Shown piece after piece: positions 1 through 10,680 of a stretch of DNA of 64,000 nt. Under the pieces are notes generated by a model. It was not told where the DNA came from. It ran no database searches and saw only the letters and a program-made list of their open reading frames with translations. The first letter of the stretch is position 1. Each line of letters starts with the position of its first letter. The translations under genes were made by a program, and so were the position numbers. The stretch is from Anaspis maculata (Eukaryota; Arthropoda; Insecta; Coleoptera; Scraptiidae), in contig OX421963.1 in NCBI GenBank assembly GCA_949128115.1, positions 85,693,602 to 85,757,601 on the forward strand, in the 5' to 3' direction.

Positions 1-628
1 ACCCCCCACCCAACTACCCACTTTCACCTACGCACCTACCTAATTACCTACCTACATCGACGTAAAAATGCATCTGAATACAGATTACAAATCAGGCGTA
101 GAATCGCGAATTTTTGAGGGTTTTCCCTTTTCTCATACATAGCTTTTCATCCTGAATCCACAAGACGCGAGAAACTATCAGTGTTGCAAAAAGGAAATGG
201 TTCCTAACTCTACACCATGGATGTAGCTCAACACATTATTTCTTGATGAATTATTGAGCCTTGCGTTTGCCCCCGCCCCTCTCCCCGCATCTTGCCGCCG
301 CGCCGCCTTGATGTGTAACGCGACTGTAATGTAGCAAAAACAAAGGAAATCAAGTAGGTACCTACCTACTGTTAATTTCTGATTTCTTGAATTGAATCAA
401 GGTATCCTGTATCACATGTACCTATATTACACACACTGACATGAATAAAATGTCATTCCCTCGCAGATATTCTTTTTCATAACCGTATCAAAAAAACAAA
501 GTATCTAATCTACTTCGATGATAATTTATCACTTATATCTAATTAATATCAATATTCCATCAAATAATTCAAATACCGTGATTAGCCGTAGTAACTATCC
601 CTGATGTTGGTTGTTATGTTGGCCAACT
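1..628. other. Non-coding, simple-repeat-bearing flank
   Basis: No gene is visible. The first 60 bases and the stretch near 350-375 are built of TACC/GTAG-type tetranucleotide repeats, a common feature of hemipteran intergenic DNA. The rest is AT-rich with stops in all frames. Confidence 0.6.
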
Positions 629-789
629 TGCCCATTCACTGACGAACCCAACAACGAACCCAACCGCGTTTTCAAGCTCGCTGGAAAACCGGCCAACTTG
701 GTTGGGTTGGTGTTGGCGCCAACCACACACTAGCCAACATCCGGCGAACCCAACCGGGTTGGCCAACCGGGTTCCCTAGTGAATGGGCA
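629..789. mobile_element. Short MITE-like element with terminal inverted repeats
   Basis: The 12 bases TGCCCATTCACT at 629-640 are repeated in exact inverse at 778-789, and the match continues imperfectly inward (GACGAACCC against AGGGAACCC). The 161-bp interior is made of variants of AACCCAACC and TTGGCCAAC, so the element could fold on itself. No clear target duplication is seen, and the superfamily is unknown. Confidence 0.6.
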
Positions 790-1947
790 CCTTTAGTATC
801 TAGCTATTGAGTATCTAAGCTCGTAACAAAAAAAATCGCTTCGAAACATGGAGTCGGCAATAGTTGTAACTGTCTCCATCCAGACCCTTCTTTTCGGAGC
901 GAATTGATGAGACCTGCTCGTCCAGGAGTTCAAGGGCATAGCCGGAGTTTTCTCCCTTCCCCCGCGAACAAAAATCAAAATAACTACACCACACCTTCAT
1001 CCGGCGATTCGAGGAGCAAAATCCACGCGGCCCATATCATTACGCATCAAATATTTACGTTGTGACTTGCCACTTCATTGTGACCAAGCGCCTTTTCCTC
1101 TTCGTCTCTTTCGCTCCTCGAGCTATTTTTTGCGCCGGCACGGAGTTATTTGCCGTCGTCGTGTGGTGCAAAAGACAGACGCGCATCGGAACTATATGTA
1201 CTTACCTGGCTTCGTATGTATGTGTACGAGTCTACGGTAGGTACACACGTAAAAGGACATAGGTAGGAGGTTTGAGAGAAATATTACGAGTGCGGGTCTC
1301 CCTGACATAATATCAGAGACGCGCTAGGCAAACAATTTAAAAATTCACTTCTTCTTTCTCCATCATCAATATCAACTGGTTAGATATGGAAGTCAGCATC
1401 AGCAGCTTTATTATGGTAGGTATGTTGGTAGGTCCGTAAAAGGAAACGGCATCGGTGACGAGATAAACGGCCGGTTTATGGTCGTAAGGTGTACACGATG
1501 ACCGGCTGACCAGTGGCGTGTAATACAGGATTCTTTCTTCGAAACCAAAAGTAAAACTCCTAGTTTCCTCCTTACTTCTTCACCTATTCTTTTTAATTGA
1601 TTTCTCGATCCCCTCAGTAGATTTTCAATTACCTGGAAAGCAGGTTAATCAAATTAGTTGTTTGAACGCAAAAAGAAAAGGGACCTTGTTGTTCTCTGAT
1701 ACCACAATCCAACACATCGTCTACTAGCCATTTTTCGGACATTCTCGACGCTTTGGAATAGGTACATGAAACACATGAACGTAACGTGAGAAGAAGGAAT
1801 CCTGTTGTGTGAATAACACCTGCTTTACCCTGTAGGTATGGGGCTACCTATGCCAAAAATGAACTCATTCACAAGTACCTAGCTATGACGGTAGAACTTG
1901 GAATAATTCAGGGTCGACAAGATTCTGGCAGCGAAAAGTACCTGTAA
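790..1947. other. Unannotated intergenic DNA
   Basis: Short ORFs on both strands show no recognisable domain. Nothing else was seen except short GTAGGTA runs. Confidence 0.5.
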
Positions 1948-2070
1948 TCAATAGATCTCCCCAGTGCCTTCTGGTAGATCTCCCTGGACGAGTACAGCAG
2001 AGAGAAAACTGACACTGGATTCTTCGCCAGGGGCTTGTTCCATTACAACGTCCTCCCGTGTGGTTTGTAA
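1948..2070 (+). pseudogene. Ty3/Gypsy-type reverse transcriptase fragment
   Basis: The frame from 1948 reads SIDLPSAFW, a stop (TAG), then ISLDEYSREKT, FFARGLFHYNVLPCGL and another stop. This is the palm block of a Ty3/Gypsy reverse transcriptase: the SxIDLxSAFWQIxLxxxSRxKT stretch followed by GLFxFxxxPFGL. About 40 residues survive and the following YxDD block was not found. The stop at the conserved Gln of WQI and the TGT (Cys) in place of Phe in PFGL mark it as dead. It lies just upstream of an unrelated BEL/Pao remnant. Confidence 0.7.
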
Positions 2071-2339
2071 GGGTATTACGAGTTCTTAGGAAAATGCAAA
2101 TTGGGATTTCTAATTTTCGTCCTGAAGCCGCCTATGAGGTCACCAGTTTCAAAATGAGAGCAGCTTGTTTAGTAATGTCCCATCTTATAGACAATAAGTA
2201 ACGGTCTTCTTCAGTCAACGTTGAAAGCTGAAACATTTCAAGCAATCTGAAGCTTGCGAATCTAAATTTTCACTAGTCATCCGAGATCGACATTCTTCTG
2301 AGAGTTATTTGGCGATTCTGCGTCCTGAGCAAACTCACT

Positions 2340-4402
2340 GGGCCAGGAAAAATTCACTCGTCAGAACACCCAGTTTGGCTGGGTGGTTTCTGGGTCGACG
2401 CCATTTGTTTCTTCACATTTGAGAGGTTGCAATTTCACCGCGACCTCTAATGTTAAGGAGGTCAAGTGTTGGTTCTGGGAATTGGAAAAAATGCCAGTGT
2501 CGTCAAGGTTGCTTCCTAACAAAAATTTTGATTGTGACTCACTTCAAGGCCACCACGTAGCGTGACAAAACAAACAGGCTTGTGGTCTCCATTTCCTTGA
2601 TGAAAGATCTCAATGCATTTGGTAATTCTTTGGAACAAGTCAAGCGAAGGTTTTATTATCTTGGGAAAAGATTGTTCTAGAACTCGTATCTACGGGATCA
2701 AAATATCATATTTATGTTGGGGCATGAGAAGCTTGGACAAGTACGCTTCCTCCGATCCTAAGCTATCTAGGATCAATGAACGAGACTTTTACGTGGATGA
2801 TTGCCTCAGCGGCCAACTCAGTGACTGATGCCCAGGAGACTCGTGGGGGTTTGATCTAAACTCTTTCCACTTACGGGTTCCGACTTCGGAAATGGCTTTC
2901 GAATGACCTAAGGGTTTAGAAAAAGGTTGAATTTTGGGACGTTAGCCCTAGTCTTCATGATTCCGGTGCTAACCTCGGCTCTAGCAATTTGGGCCTTTTA
3001 TGATTGGACAGTCTGATCAGTTACTGTTTTCCATCTCTGAGCGAGCGGTAAGCGACGTCACAAAATGAAAAATCATCCAAGGTCATTGGTCAATGACGAG
3101 AATTTGACGTGGATGATTACCAGAGTGGGTCAAACTCAGTTATTGATGCTTAGGAGACTTGTGAGGGTTCTATTAAGGATCTTTCAACTTATGGGCTTCG
3201 AGTCTGAAAATGGCTTTCGAATGACCGAAGGGTTTTGGTGAAAGTTGAGCCTTGCGACGTTCACCTCAGTCTTCATAATTTCGGTTCTAATGCAAACACT
3301 CTGGGCCTTTTATGATCGAACAGTTCTGATAAATTACTTTTTTCCATCTCTAAGCAAAAGGCGACCAACGCCATGGAATAAAAGATTCTCCAAGGTCAAT
3401 GACCGAGACTTTTACGTTGATGATTGCCTGAGCGGGTCTAACTCAGTGTATGAGGCTTAGAAGACTTGTGAGAGTTCAATTCAGGCTCTTCCACCTACGG
3501 GTTCCCACTTCGGAAATGACTTTCGAGTTCACACTTCGAAAATGACTTTCGAATAACCCAAGTGTTTTGGAGAGGGTTGAAGATCAGTTATTTTGTTTCC
3601 ATCTCTGATCAAGTGGCGAGTAACTAAAGAACGATTCTCGCTGAGACTTCCCAGATTTTTTAACCCTCTCGGGTTGTTTTCTCCCGCCATAATACACGCC
3701 AAGTTCTTGCTGCGAGCGTTGTGGTGTGGAAAACTTCGGTGAGACGATCCCATGTCTATTTCATCAAGCCAAAAGTGGTGAAAATCCAGAGCAGCACTAT
3801 CTAAGCCTAACAGAATGCGGTTCACCCGGAACGTGATTTGTGAGAATCCAACGTCAGTTACTTTGCATGCCTCTTCGGATGCTTAATTGAAATTCGTACT
3901 CATTCCAAGGAGCCTTGTGGTACCAAGATTCTAGTTTGCTTGTGAGACAGGTAACTTTGGCTCTCGAAATGAAAAATGATGTTTCGTTCTTTTGGACCGA
4001 TCCTACGATCGTTCTGAGTTGGCTGAAGGCACCACTCAATTGGTTAAAAACGCTTGTTGCGAGCAGACCTTGTGAAATACAAAAATCTTTCATCAGGAAT
4101 GCTTGTTGGAGGCATGCTCTCGGTAGATCGAACCCCGCCGATTCGACTTCGAAGCTTCTAGACTCTGAACTTTAAATTCATAGTCACACGTGGCTGTCGT
4201 TGAGAGATTCACGCTGGTCCAGTTTCCGGTTCAATATTCTGGAACTTCCTGAGCTTGCATATGAAGTCAGAGTCAACACAACGGTTTAGGTTACCGATTC
4301 CTCTTCTCTGATTCCGAAGTTTCTGAGTTTTCTCGACTAGCAGTCGCTTACTGTCTGAGATTTCACTGAAATTGCTTCAAGCCGAAATGCGAACGCAGTT
4401 CT
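2340..4402 (+). pseudogene. Degenerate BEL/Pao retrotransposon pol remnant
   Basis: Several blocks in order identify a BEL/Pao polyprotein. At 2365-2500 there is a protease-to-RT linker (QFGWVVSG type, then CWFWELEKMP). At about 2580-2720 there is a decayed RT fingers stretch. FYVDD boxes followed by CLSG, typical of BEL/Pao RT, occur near 2790, 3107 and 3414. An RNase H-like block at 3915-4170 has WTDPTIVLSWLKAP, NWLKTLVASR and WRHALGRSNPADSTSK. Stops and frame changes occur throughout. The RT palm block is present three times in tandem (separate entry). The remnant runs into the left arm of the palindrome that starts at 4403. No LTRs were identified. Confidence 0.8.
2760..3540 (+). repeat. 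Three tandem copies of a ~310-bp BEL/Pao RT segment
   Basis: The ACGT(G/T)GATGATT(G/A)C block that encodes the YVDD active site starts at 2791, 3107 and 3414, so the spacing is 316 and 307 bp. Downstream landmarks repeat in the same order: GAGACT(C/T)GTG, then CTTACGGGTTCC-like, then AATGGCTTTCGAATGACC, and (first two copies) GGGCCTTTTATGAT. The copies differ from each other by many substitutions, so the triplication is old or the copies have decayed quickly. Confidence 0.8.
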
Positions 4403-6420
4403 TAGTCCGGCTGTTAAGAGGAACCACCTTGCATTTCAGAAACAAGCGACGAAATTTAGCACACTTGTTCACTAGATCCTACTTTTCGATTTAAGAAATG
4501 TTGCCAGCATCTGCGGTCGTGTAGACACTTTATACAGGGTTCAGTAGAAAAAATTTGTTGAAAAATCGTAAATCGTGAACCATAACCGGTGGACGTATGT
4601 AAATCAGGATATTGATGACTGATTCTATGCCCATGGAGATGCTGCAAACCGTTTTAAAATATCTTGAGGCGTTTCCGAAATACTTTGGAAGAAGTGAAAT
4701 TTCTTCAACTTTTTCTTTTTTCAATAAATCAGTTGTTTTTGGAGATATTGAGCTGCAACTTGATATTCCGGCAAATAAATATGTTTTAAATGAAACGCGA
4801 TGTGGAGCCATCGACAAAGCCTGCTAGATTCGAAACTAAGATCTTCAACTTTTTTTCCATCATAAGCGCCATCTTGAAATTGCCGTTCGTGAAATTGTTG
4901 AAAAAACAACAGGTAACGACTTTATTGGACACACACGATGTTTCATCATGAAAAACCAGGTACTCAATTGTGGCAATGACCTCTTCGCCCAAGAAACGTT
5001 ATCAAGTTCGTTTTTCCTGTTTTTCCTCAACTTACGTGACAGGCATGACCAAATCAAACTTTGGATCAAATGAATGTTTGCGATATTTCAATCAACATTG
5101 TTTTTCAACGTCAGTCACCAAATTTCATCATCATCAGTTAAGTGGTGTTCTTTTGGCAAACAGTTGAACAAAAAGTTTGCTTGAATATTTGTGAAAAGGG
5201 CAAAAAATGCAGGGTCACCTTCTGCCCTCAAACCAGATTAAAGAAAATATGTACGCAAAAGTGCTACCAACTGATACTGAAATGATTCGAAGGAATGTGC
5301 TCCGTAGTTTAAAGCCAAGCTCAAACTGATTGTTACATTTTAGTTCGCAGGAGGGACGTAGAAAGTGTTGCTACAGCTTATATTTGAAGCGTTTCTGGCA
5401 ATATTCAACAAAAAACGTTTCAAATATTAGGCTGTGGCAACACTTTCGACGTCCCTTCTGCCGAAGTAGCATGGGAAAATCCATTTCGGTTCAACTTGAA
5501 ACTACAGCAGACATTCCTCCAAACTCTTCCAGTATCAATTGATAGCAGTTTTGGTGACAGATTTTCTTTAATCTGGTTTGAAGTGACGACGTGGACCTGC
5601 CGTTCTTGTTTTTTTCACAAAAATCGAAGCAAACTTTTTGTTCAACTGTTTGCCAAAAGAACACCACTTGGCTGATGAAGATGAAATTCAGTGACTGGCT
5701 GCACAAAATAATGTGGATTACAATGTCGTCAACATCTAATCGATCCAAAGTTCCATTTGGTGATGGTTATCACCTAAGTTGAGGGAAATCAAGAAAAACT
5801 AACTTGATAACGTTTCTTGGCCGAAGAGGTCATTGCTGCAATGCAGGAACTGGTTTTTCGTAATAAAATGAACGCGTGTGTCCAATTAAGTCGTTACCTG
5901 TTGTTTTTTCAACAATTTCACGAAGGACAATATGAAGATGGCGCTCACGATGGAAAAAAAGTTGAAGATCTTAGTTTCGAATCTAGCAGGCTTTGTCGAT
6001 GGCTTTACATCGCGTTCCATGAAAAACATATTTGTTTGCCGGAACATCAAGTTGCAGCTCAATATCTCCAGAAACAACTGATTTATTGAAAAAAGAAAAA
6101 AGGTGAAAAAATTTCACTTCTTCCAGCGTATTTCGGAAACGCCTTAAGATATTTTAAAACTGTTTGCAGTATCTTCATAGGCATTGAATCAGTCATCAAT
6201 GTCCTGATTTACATACGTCCACCGGTTATGGTTCACGATTTACGATTTTTCAACAATTTTTTTTACTGAACCCTGTATAAAAAGTCTGCACGCTTTCCGC
6301 AGATGGTGGCAACATTTCTTAAATCGAAGAGTAGGGTCTAGTGAACAAGTGTGCCGAATTTCGTCGCTTGTCTCTAAAATGCAAGGTGGGTCCCATATAT
6401 GTAGCTTAACGTCCGGACTA
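4403..6420. repeat. 2.0-kb imperfect palindrome (foldback)
   Basis: The sequence from 4403 (TAGTCCGG) reads inward as the reverse complement of the sequence ending at 6420 (CCGGACTA). Matching landmarks include the ACAGGGTTCAGTA block near 4537 against TACTGAACCCTGT near 6270, and GACGTAGAAAGTGTTGC at 5355 against its complement at 5436-5452. Arms are about 990 bp with an 18-bp loop around 5395-5412. Similarity looks like 80-90% with small indels. The right arm has an extra ATATATGTAG-type stretch near 6395. The ORFs on both arms have no recognisable product. It abuts the BEL/Pao remnant on the left and a LINE fragment on the right. Confidence 0.85.
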
Positions 6421-6532
6421 TCTGGTGCCCTGACTGTCTTAGAACGTAATGCAGGCCCGTTTTTTATCTAGGATCGGAAAGGTTGGCGGCGCAAACTTAA
6501 CGAATGCTACGTTTCTTTGTTTGTGTGTCTCA

Positions 6533-6750
6533 GGTCCAGACTCGATACCAAACGAATTTCACAAACATCTCGATTACACCCATAGAAAACGTTTACTAGA
6601 ATCTTTCAACAACACACTGAGAAATGAAGACCCCCCCGAAGAATGGGCCCGATCAATGTTAGTTATGATCCACAAAAAGGGAGACGTGCTCGATCCAGAT
6701 AATTACCGAAAAATCGCTCTTACTAACAATATCTTGAAAGTTATTAACTT
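6533..6750 (+). pseudogene. LINE (non-LTR) reverse transcriptase N-terminal fragment
   Basis: The frame reads GPDSIPNEFHKHL, LLESFNNTL, PPEEWARSMLVMIHKKGD and DPDNYRKIALTNNILK. These are the opening blocks of a non-LTR retrotransposon reverse transcriptase (GPDGIPNEF, then P..W..S..v.ihKKGD..dp.NYR.IaL.n...K). The similarity stops abruptly at about 6750, where the reading frame runs into unrelated sequence, so the palm with the catalytic Asp residues is missing. The clade cannot be fixed from this short piece. Confidence 0.8.
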
Positions 6751-7545
6751 GCCGAAGCTCGCCGTGTTGTGTGACGGCGCTGAGAGATTCGCCGGCTGCA
6801 ATCGGCTGAACTCATTGCTTTAGGCTCGCATCATTTACATACAGGTAAGTCACGTTCATTTAAAAAATCTTAGACCGTACGCTCATGATGTTCAAATTCG
6901 CTTATGGCTTCCTGCCGCCGCCGTTTTCGTTGTAGAGTACTTGGATTACCAGAAGGACCTGTGGGCGGAGCCTAACTGCGCGAACTGAGTTCATCTAGTG
7001 GTGCACCTAGATTTGCAGTGGAATTTGGGGTTCGCCTGTTACCTAGTAATGGTCCAACACTCCATACAGCTAACGGTGTTGCTTCCCCTGTTTCAACACA
7101 CGGACACGGACTCGTCCAAAACGATTTTGGTTTTTCTGTTCAGCCCCGCCCACAGGTCCCTGTGGTGTGACGTCAATTTTCACGAAAACTGTGTTTCGTT
7201 CAACCACCATTTTGAATATTGTTCATATACGCAATCGAATGTACTGTGTATTGCTTTCAAACCCTTATTTCACTTTCTCTATTTGAGGTCTCCAGAGATT
7301 TTCAACTTTTTTCAACTTCCTGCGACAGTGGTCGACGTCGACGCGAAGAACCAAGCTGGCGGTCGGTCGAAAACAAATTCTACAAAACTCACTTTGTTTT
7401 CCACTCCTGGACCGACATGTTGATAATTTTGCTATTGTAAATTTTACAACAGAAAAACGCAATAAAGCGTGTGAAAGTGTGAACAAAGACTTGAGGAATA
7501 AAGCCTCTACGCATTCACAACACCGCGCAGGCGCAACAACAGTTT
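6751..7545. other. Repeat-derived spacer with a possible inverted-repeat element
   Basis: GGACCTGTGGGCGG at 6955-6968 is matched by its inverse at 7146-7159, suggesting a roughly 205-bp MITE. The right end overlaps a small palindrome (CCACAGGTCCCTGTGG) that recurs near 31697, where the sequence just downstream is also related. The 141-aa open frame across this stretch has no recognisable domain and is probably fortuitous. Confidence 0.4.
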
Positions 7546-7746
7546 ATGTACGCAGTCTTTTTATCGCATAAGTATCTGGATGATATCATCGTGACTTCAG
7601 CATCCGATGAAGAACATACCGTCCTGCTCAAGGATGTTGCGGAACGCCCGAATGAAGCCAACTTGTGTTACCGGATTGGCCAGGAGAATGACTCTATGCT
7701 CACTGCTTCGCGGCTATATAAACAAGTGTTTATATCGCTTCAGTAG
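7546..7746 (+). pseudogene. Ty3/Gypsy RT fragment around the YLDD box
   Basis: The translation contains KYLDDIIVTSASDEEHTVLLKD followed by RPNEANLC. This matches the YLDDIIV(T/F)S...EEH...L..v..RL.EA.L block that follows the palm of Ty3/Gypsy reverse transcriptases. Only about 40 residues are recognisable (roughly 7570-7670). A TATATAAA-like sequence at 7715-7722 follows but no LTR boundaries were found. The Gypsy RT at 8303 ends at an equivalent YLDD box, so the two pieces may come from related copies. Confidence 0.65.
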
Positions 7747-8302
7747 CAGATACTTGCAGAGCATCGTACACGCAACGTTCCGTCCGTCGACAGCCGTTTG
7801 CCATCATGCCTCAGGCTTCGCCAAGCCTTCCTGAAGACCACACCAATCGGTTGTTTTCACAGCCTCTTTCGTTCCAAACGCCGAGCGCCGCCGCCTACGG
7901 CACCACCGGTCTCATCCGAAACCATCACTGCGGAACCCAATGAACTTCTACCGGGGACATCATGGAGAGCTCAATGTGGGCCTTTTCCGGAATTACAGAC
8001 CCGGAGGAATCCGGCGAAACCCTGAGATTGAGGAAGGACTCGATCGGGAACCGGGGCTGCCGTTCTTGAAAGTGCTATTTGTACCTTGGCCGGCAGCAAC
8101 GACCGACGCTATTCTTTGAGTACGCACGAGCCTCATACACGCCAAGTATCCGGATAATTAAATGAACTGCACGCAGTCTTCCTTCAAATTGTTATTTATT
8201 GTATATTTATTTATAGTATCGGGATCATGCTGTCCTACTGCAACAACACGGGAATTGGCAAAATAATTCCGGAACCTCTTCGACATCCAGTCGTGGCAGT
8301 CC
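7747..8302. other. Possible decayed Gypsy-type sequence, unassigned
   Basis: The sequence lies between two Gypsy RT fragments and is more GC-rich than its surroundings. Short Pro/Ser-rich frames might be gag or LTR remnants. No motif (CCHC, protease DTG) was found to support that. Confidence 0.3.
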
Positions 8303-8890
8303 ATGACGCTAACGATGCGCCACAAGCTGAACCTCACTAGCTTCAAGCCAGCCCAGTCTTACCTTGTCTCCACCGAGAAGAAGCAGCTGATTCACAATCA
8401 ACTGAAAGGGATCTTTCGGGCCGGAGTATTCGAGCTCAAGCAAAGCTCTTACTCTTCGCCGCCGGTCATTATCGAGCGACCAGGGAAAAAGCCGAGGTTC
8501 TGGATCGATTACTGGCAGCTGCACAAGGTCACTGTCGACGAGCCAGCCGTCTTGCCGCGCATCACAGACACCATAGAGGACTTGGAAACCACCAGGGTGT
8601 TTAGCGTGCTCGACCTCAAGAGCGGTTATTGACAGATTCCGATGGCCAAGGAGTCGAAGCAATACACCACCTCCAGCACGCTCGACGGCAAGCTCTACCA
8701 ACTCCGCGTGATGCCCTTTGGCCTCAAGAACGCCCCTACCACCTGCCAAATAATGATGAGGTCGGAGGTACTTCGGGGACTTGCATGCGTTCTGCAAAGT
8801 ATACCTGGACGATATCCTGGTATACAGCAATTATCGGGAGGAACGCCTCCAGAACTTGCGCAGAAATTCAAGTCCAAACACGGTTGGTTC
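8303..8890 (+). pseudogene. Ty3/Gypsy reverse transcriptase, broken
   Basis: A run of RT motifs in order: STEKKQLIHNQLKGIF, GVFELKQSSYSSPPVII, PRFWIDYWQLHKVT (family pattern RFCVDYRxLNxxT), PRITDTIEDLE, VFSVLDLKSGY, then a TGA where Trp is expected before QIPM. The next blocks are TTSSTLDGKLYQLRVMPFGLKNAP and, in another frame near 8798, VYLDDILVYS. The element once encoded the polymerase that copies a Ty3/Gypsy retrotransposon RNA into cDNA. This copy carries one nonsense codon (about 8630), a frameshift before the active-site box and Trp substitutions at conserved Cys and Arg positions. Downstream RNase H and integrase are absent. It appears to be the best preserved LTR-element fragment in the window. 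Confidence 0.85.
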
Positions 8891-9153
8891 ATAACGAAAG
8901 GGTGAAATTGTCCCTAGATCTTATTTGGAATCAAAGGCGACCTATGACATAAATTTAATTAGATACTCTTGCTACATATCATCTTCGGTGAGGGTTAATA
9001 GCTGATCTCTGTGTAAGATTGTAAACGTGCATTTATTGCTATGGCGTTGCAGTGCGAATATATCTGTGCAGTAAACTAGTCCCAGTCTGCATATGACTGT
9101 TAAACTGCTATAAAAGTATCATACACCTAATGTTAGAGAAAAAGCCTTCTTGC

Positions 9154-9306
9154 GGCTTAATACCAAGTTGGGGCTCAGACCGTTTCAAGTAAGAATCACC
9201 ACGGCAACGGCTCACGACAACGGCTTACGACAACATTTATCAACCCATCAGAGCATTGTATTTGATAACTTACGCCGTCGTAACTTTGCGCCTGCAACTT
9301 GATATC
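9154..9306. mobile_element. MITE family copy 1 (ATACCAAGTTG ends)
   Basis: The left end GGCTTAATACCAAGTTG is inverted imperfectly at the right end (CAACTTGATATC). The interior shares GGCTCAGACCG, CAACGGC and CTTTGCGCCTGCAACTTG with a second copy at 32081-32215. The family is non-coding. This copy sits about 60 bp outside the netrin exon, in the following intron. Confidence 0.75.
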
Positions 9307-9369
9307 TGGTCGTAACGTAGAACTTTTATGCGATACGCCACTGGTAATGGTTATAATGGGCATACTCAC

Positions 9370-9519
9370 TGATACAAGGTGCAATATGGGAGCGGCTCTG
9401 CTGGTACCCTTTGGCACACCGATTGCAGGTGATCCCGACGACGCCGTCCTTACACGGACATTGTCCGGTGGCCTGGTTGCAAGTCTTTCCCGAGGCACCG
9501 ATCGGATGGCAGTCGCAAG
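9370..9519 (-). CDS. netrin (NetA/NetB type): Netrin, internal exon encoding laminin-type EGF domain
   Basis: The exon encodes 49 full codons plus split codons at both ends. Recognisable stretches are [38 protein letters not shown] and IAPCI. It has all eight cysteines of a laminin-type EGF repeat and closely fits the last LE repeat of netrins, the secreted laminin-related axon-guidance cues that bind DCC/frazzled and UNC-5 receptors. On the minus strand a pyrimidine-rich tract ending TTCCAG precedes it, and the donor GTGAGTATG starts at 9369. The phases are 1 and 1, so the exon length (150 nt) keeps frame. No other netrin exon (LamN, other LE repeats, NTR) was recognised, so neighbouring introns are probably long and repeat-filled. 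NetA versus NetB cannot be decided. Confidence 0.93.
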
Positions 9520-10579
9520 CTGGAATAAGAAGAAAAATTGATTTAGTGAACTTTCCTAGAACATATACGACAATGCAATTCGAAGCTCCGCGATAATACT
9601 GTTTCATACTTCAAGTTAGTACCCGCAGCTGTAGGTAGGTATTCAAAGCGAAAGCTTTGCGAATTCTTAAAAAATTCTCGATTTGAATCAGCAATCTTCA
9701 CACCGCGTCTAGACGATCCACCTCGACCTCGTACCCACCACAATTTCACGCCAATTAAATTGTATAACTGCAAATCAAATAGGTACAAGTTGTTATAATT
9801 TTACTGCGTGTTGTTTTACAGTCTCTGTCTTTGTACACCTAATGCGCTCTTTATTATTATTATTGCATAGGAGCATAGGTACTTATTTATAAATCTACAA
9901 AGCGATGCTATACAACACAAACAATCAAGTAAAGTGCACACTCTTATTTGTTTCGGCTGAAATTACACGGAGCATAATTGAGAACTTTTCTTCGTATAAT
10001 CACATTGCGGTTTTTAAATTATCGTTTTCGTGGAAAAGCTCCACTTGGAAAATGTGGATCGGCGGGCGGAAATGGATGGCAAAGACAATATTTGCGCGCT
10101 AAAAATGCCAAATATCGAAGTTCGCCACCAGCTCTCTGACAACGCGAGAGTCCGGGAGTCGAGGCGCACCATCAGGCATCCAGGCATATAGGAGCAGTCA
10201 GTCCATTAATGCCTGCCGCAAGCAATTACGGTTCAATTAGCTCGTTTTAATTGCCTTCTTGTTTTTCCAGGGGCACCGAGCTATTAAAAGTGCAATTTTA
10301 CGCGTTCGAGCTGGATGTGTCCCCTTTCCAGGACATTGTTTTTCTATATTAATTAATCGAATCAAGCAACGGGGAGAGAGCAACGCAAATATTATATGTA
10401 TACTTCCCAGATATAATAGCGGATATGGACCTCGCCATAGTAAAACGACTCATTCTGGCTACTTTGATACGTTTGTTTACCTATGCTCTTCCATCTGAGA
10501 TCAGTAATGGAATACTCGAAAAGTGATCAGAAACGAGCACACGAATTGCTGGACAAAATAAAAACGCTATTTTACCGAA
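9520..10579. other. Netrin intron, unannotated part
   Basis: Upstream of the netrin exon in gene direction. The 3' splice site and polypyrimidine tract lie at 9520-9545. The rest is AT-rich with no conserved coding frame and no recognised repeat. Confidence 0.6.
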
Positions 10580-10680
10580 CTTGTACGAAATAGTATCCGT
10601 ACAAGTGCATTCGTACATAACAAGCAACAAAAGTGACAGCACTTTCTTGCGAGTTGTGTGCTCTATTTTCCCTTTGACTA
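10580..10680. repeat. Dispersed repeat, copy A
   Basis: Shares GTACGAAATAGTAT, ACATAACAAGCAAC, AAAGTGA and CACTTTCTTGCGAGTTGTGT in order with 28978-29140. The copy here is shorter. Non-coding and family unknown. Confidence 0.65.

Noticed and set aside
6998..7423. 141-codon open frame on the plus strand
   Set aside because: Overlaps a probable MITE end and a dispersed palindrome. No domain was recognised and competing frames are equally open.
8309..8830. 173-codon minus-strand frame
   Set aside because: Antisense to the Ty3/Gypsy reverse transcriptase, which has clear motifs on the plus strand.
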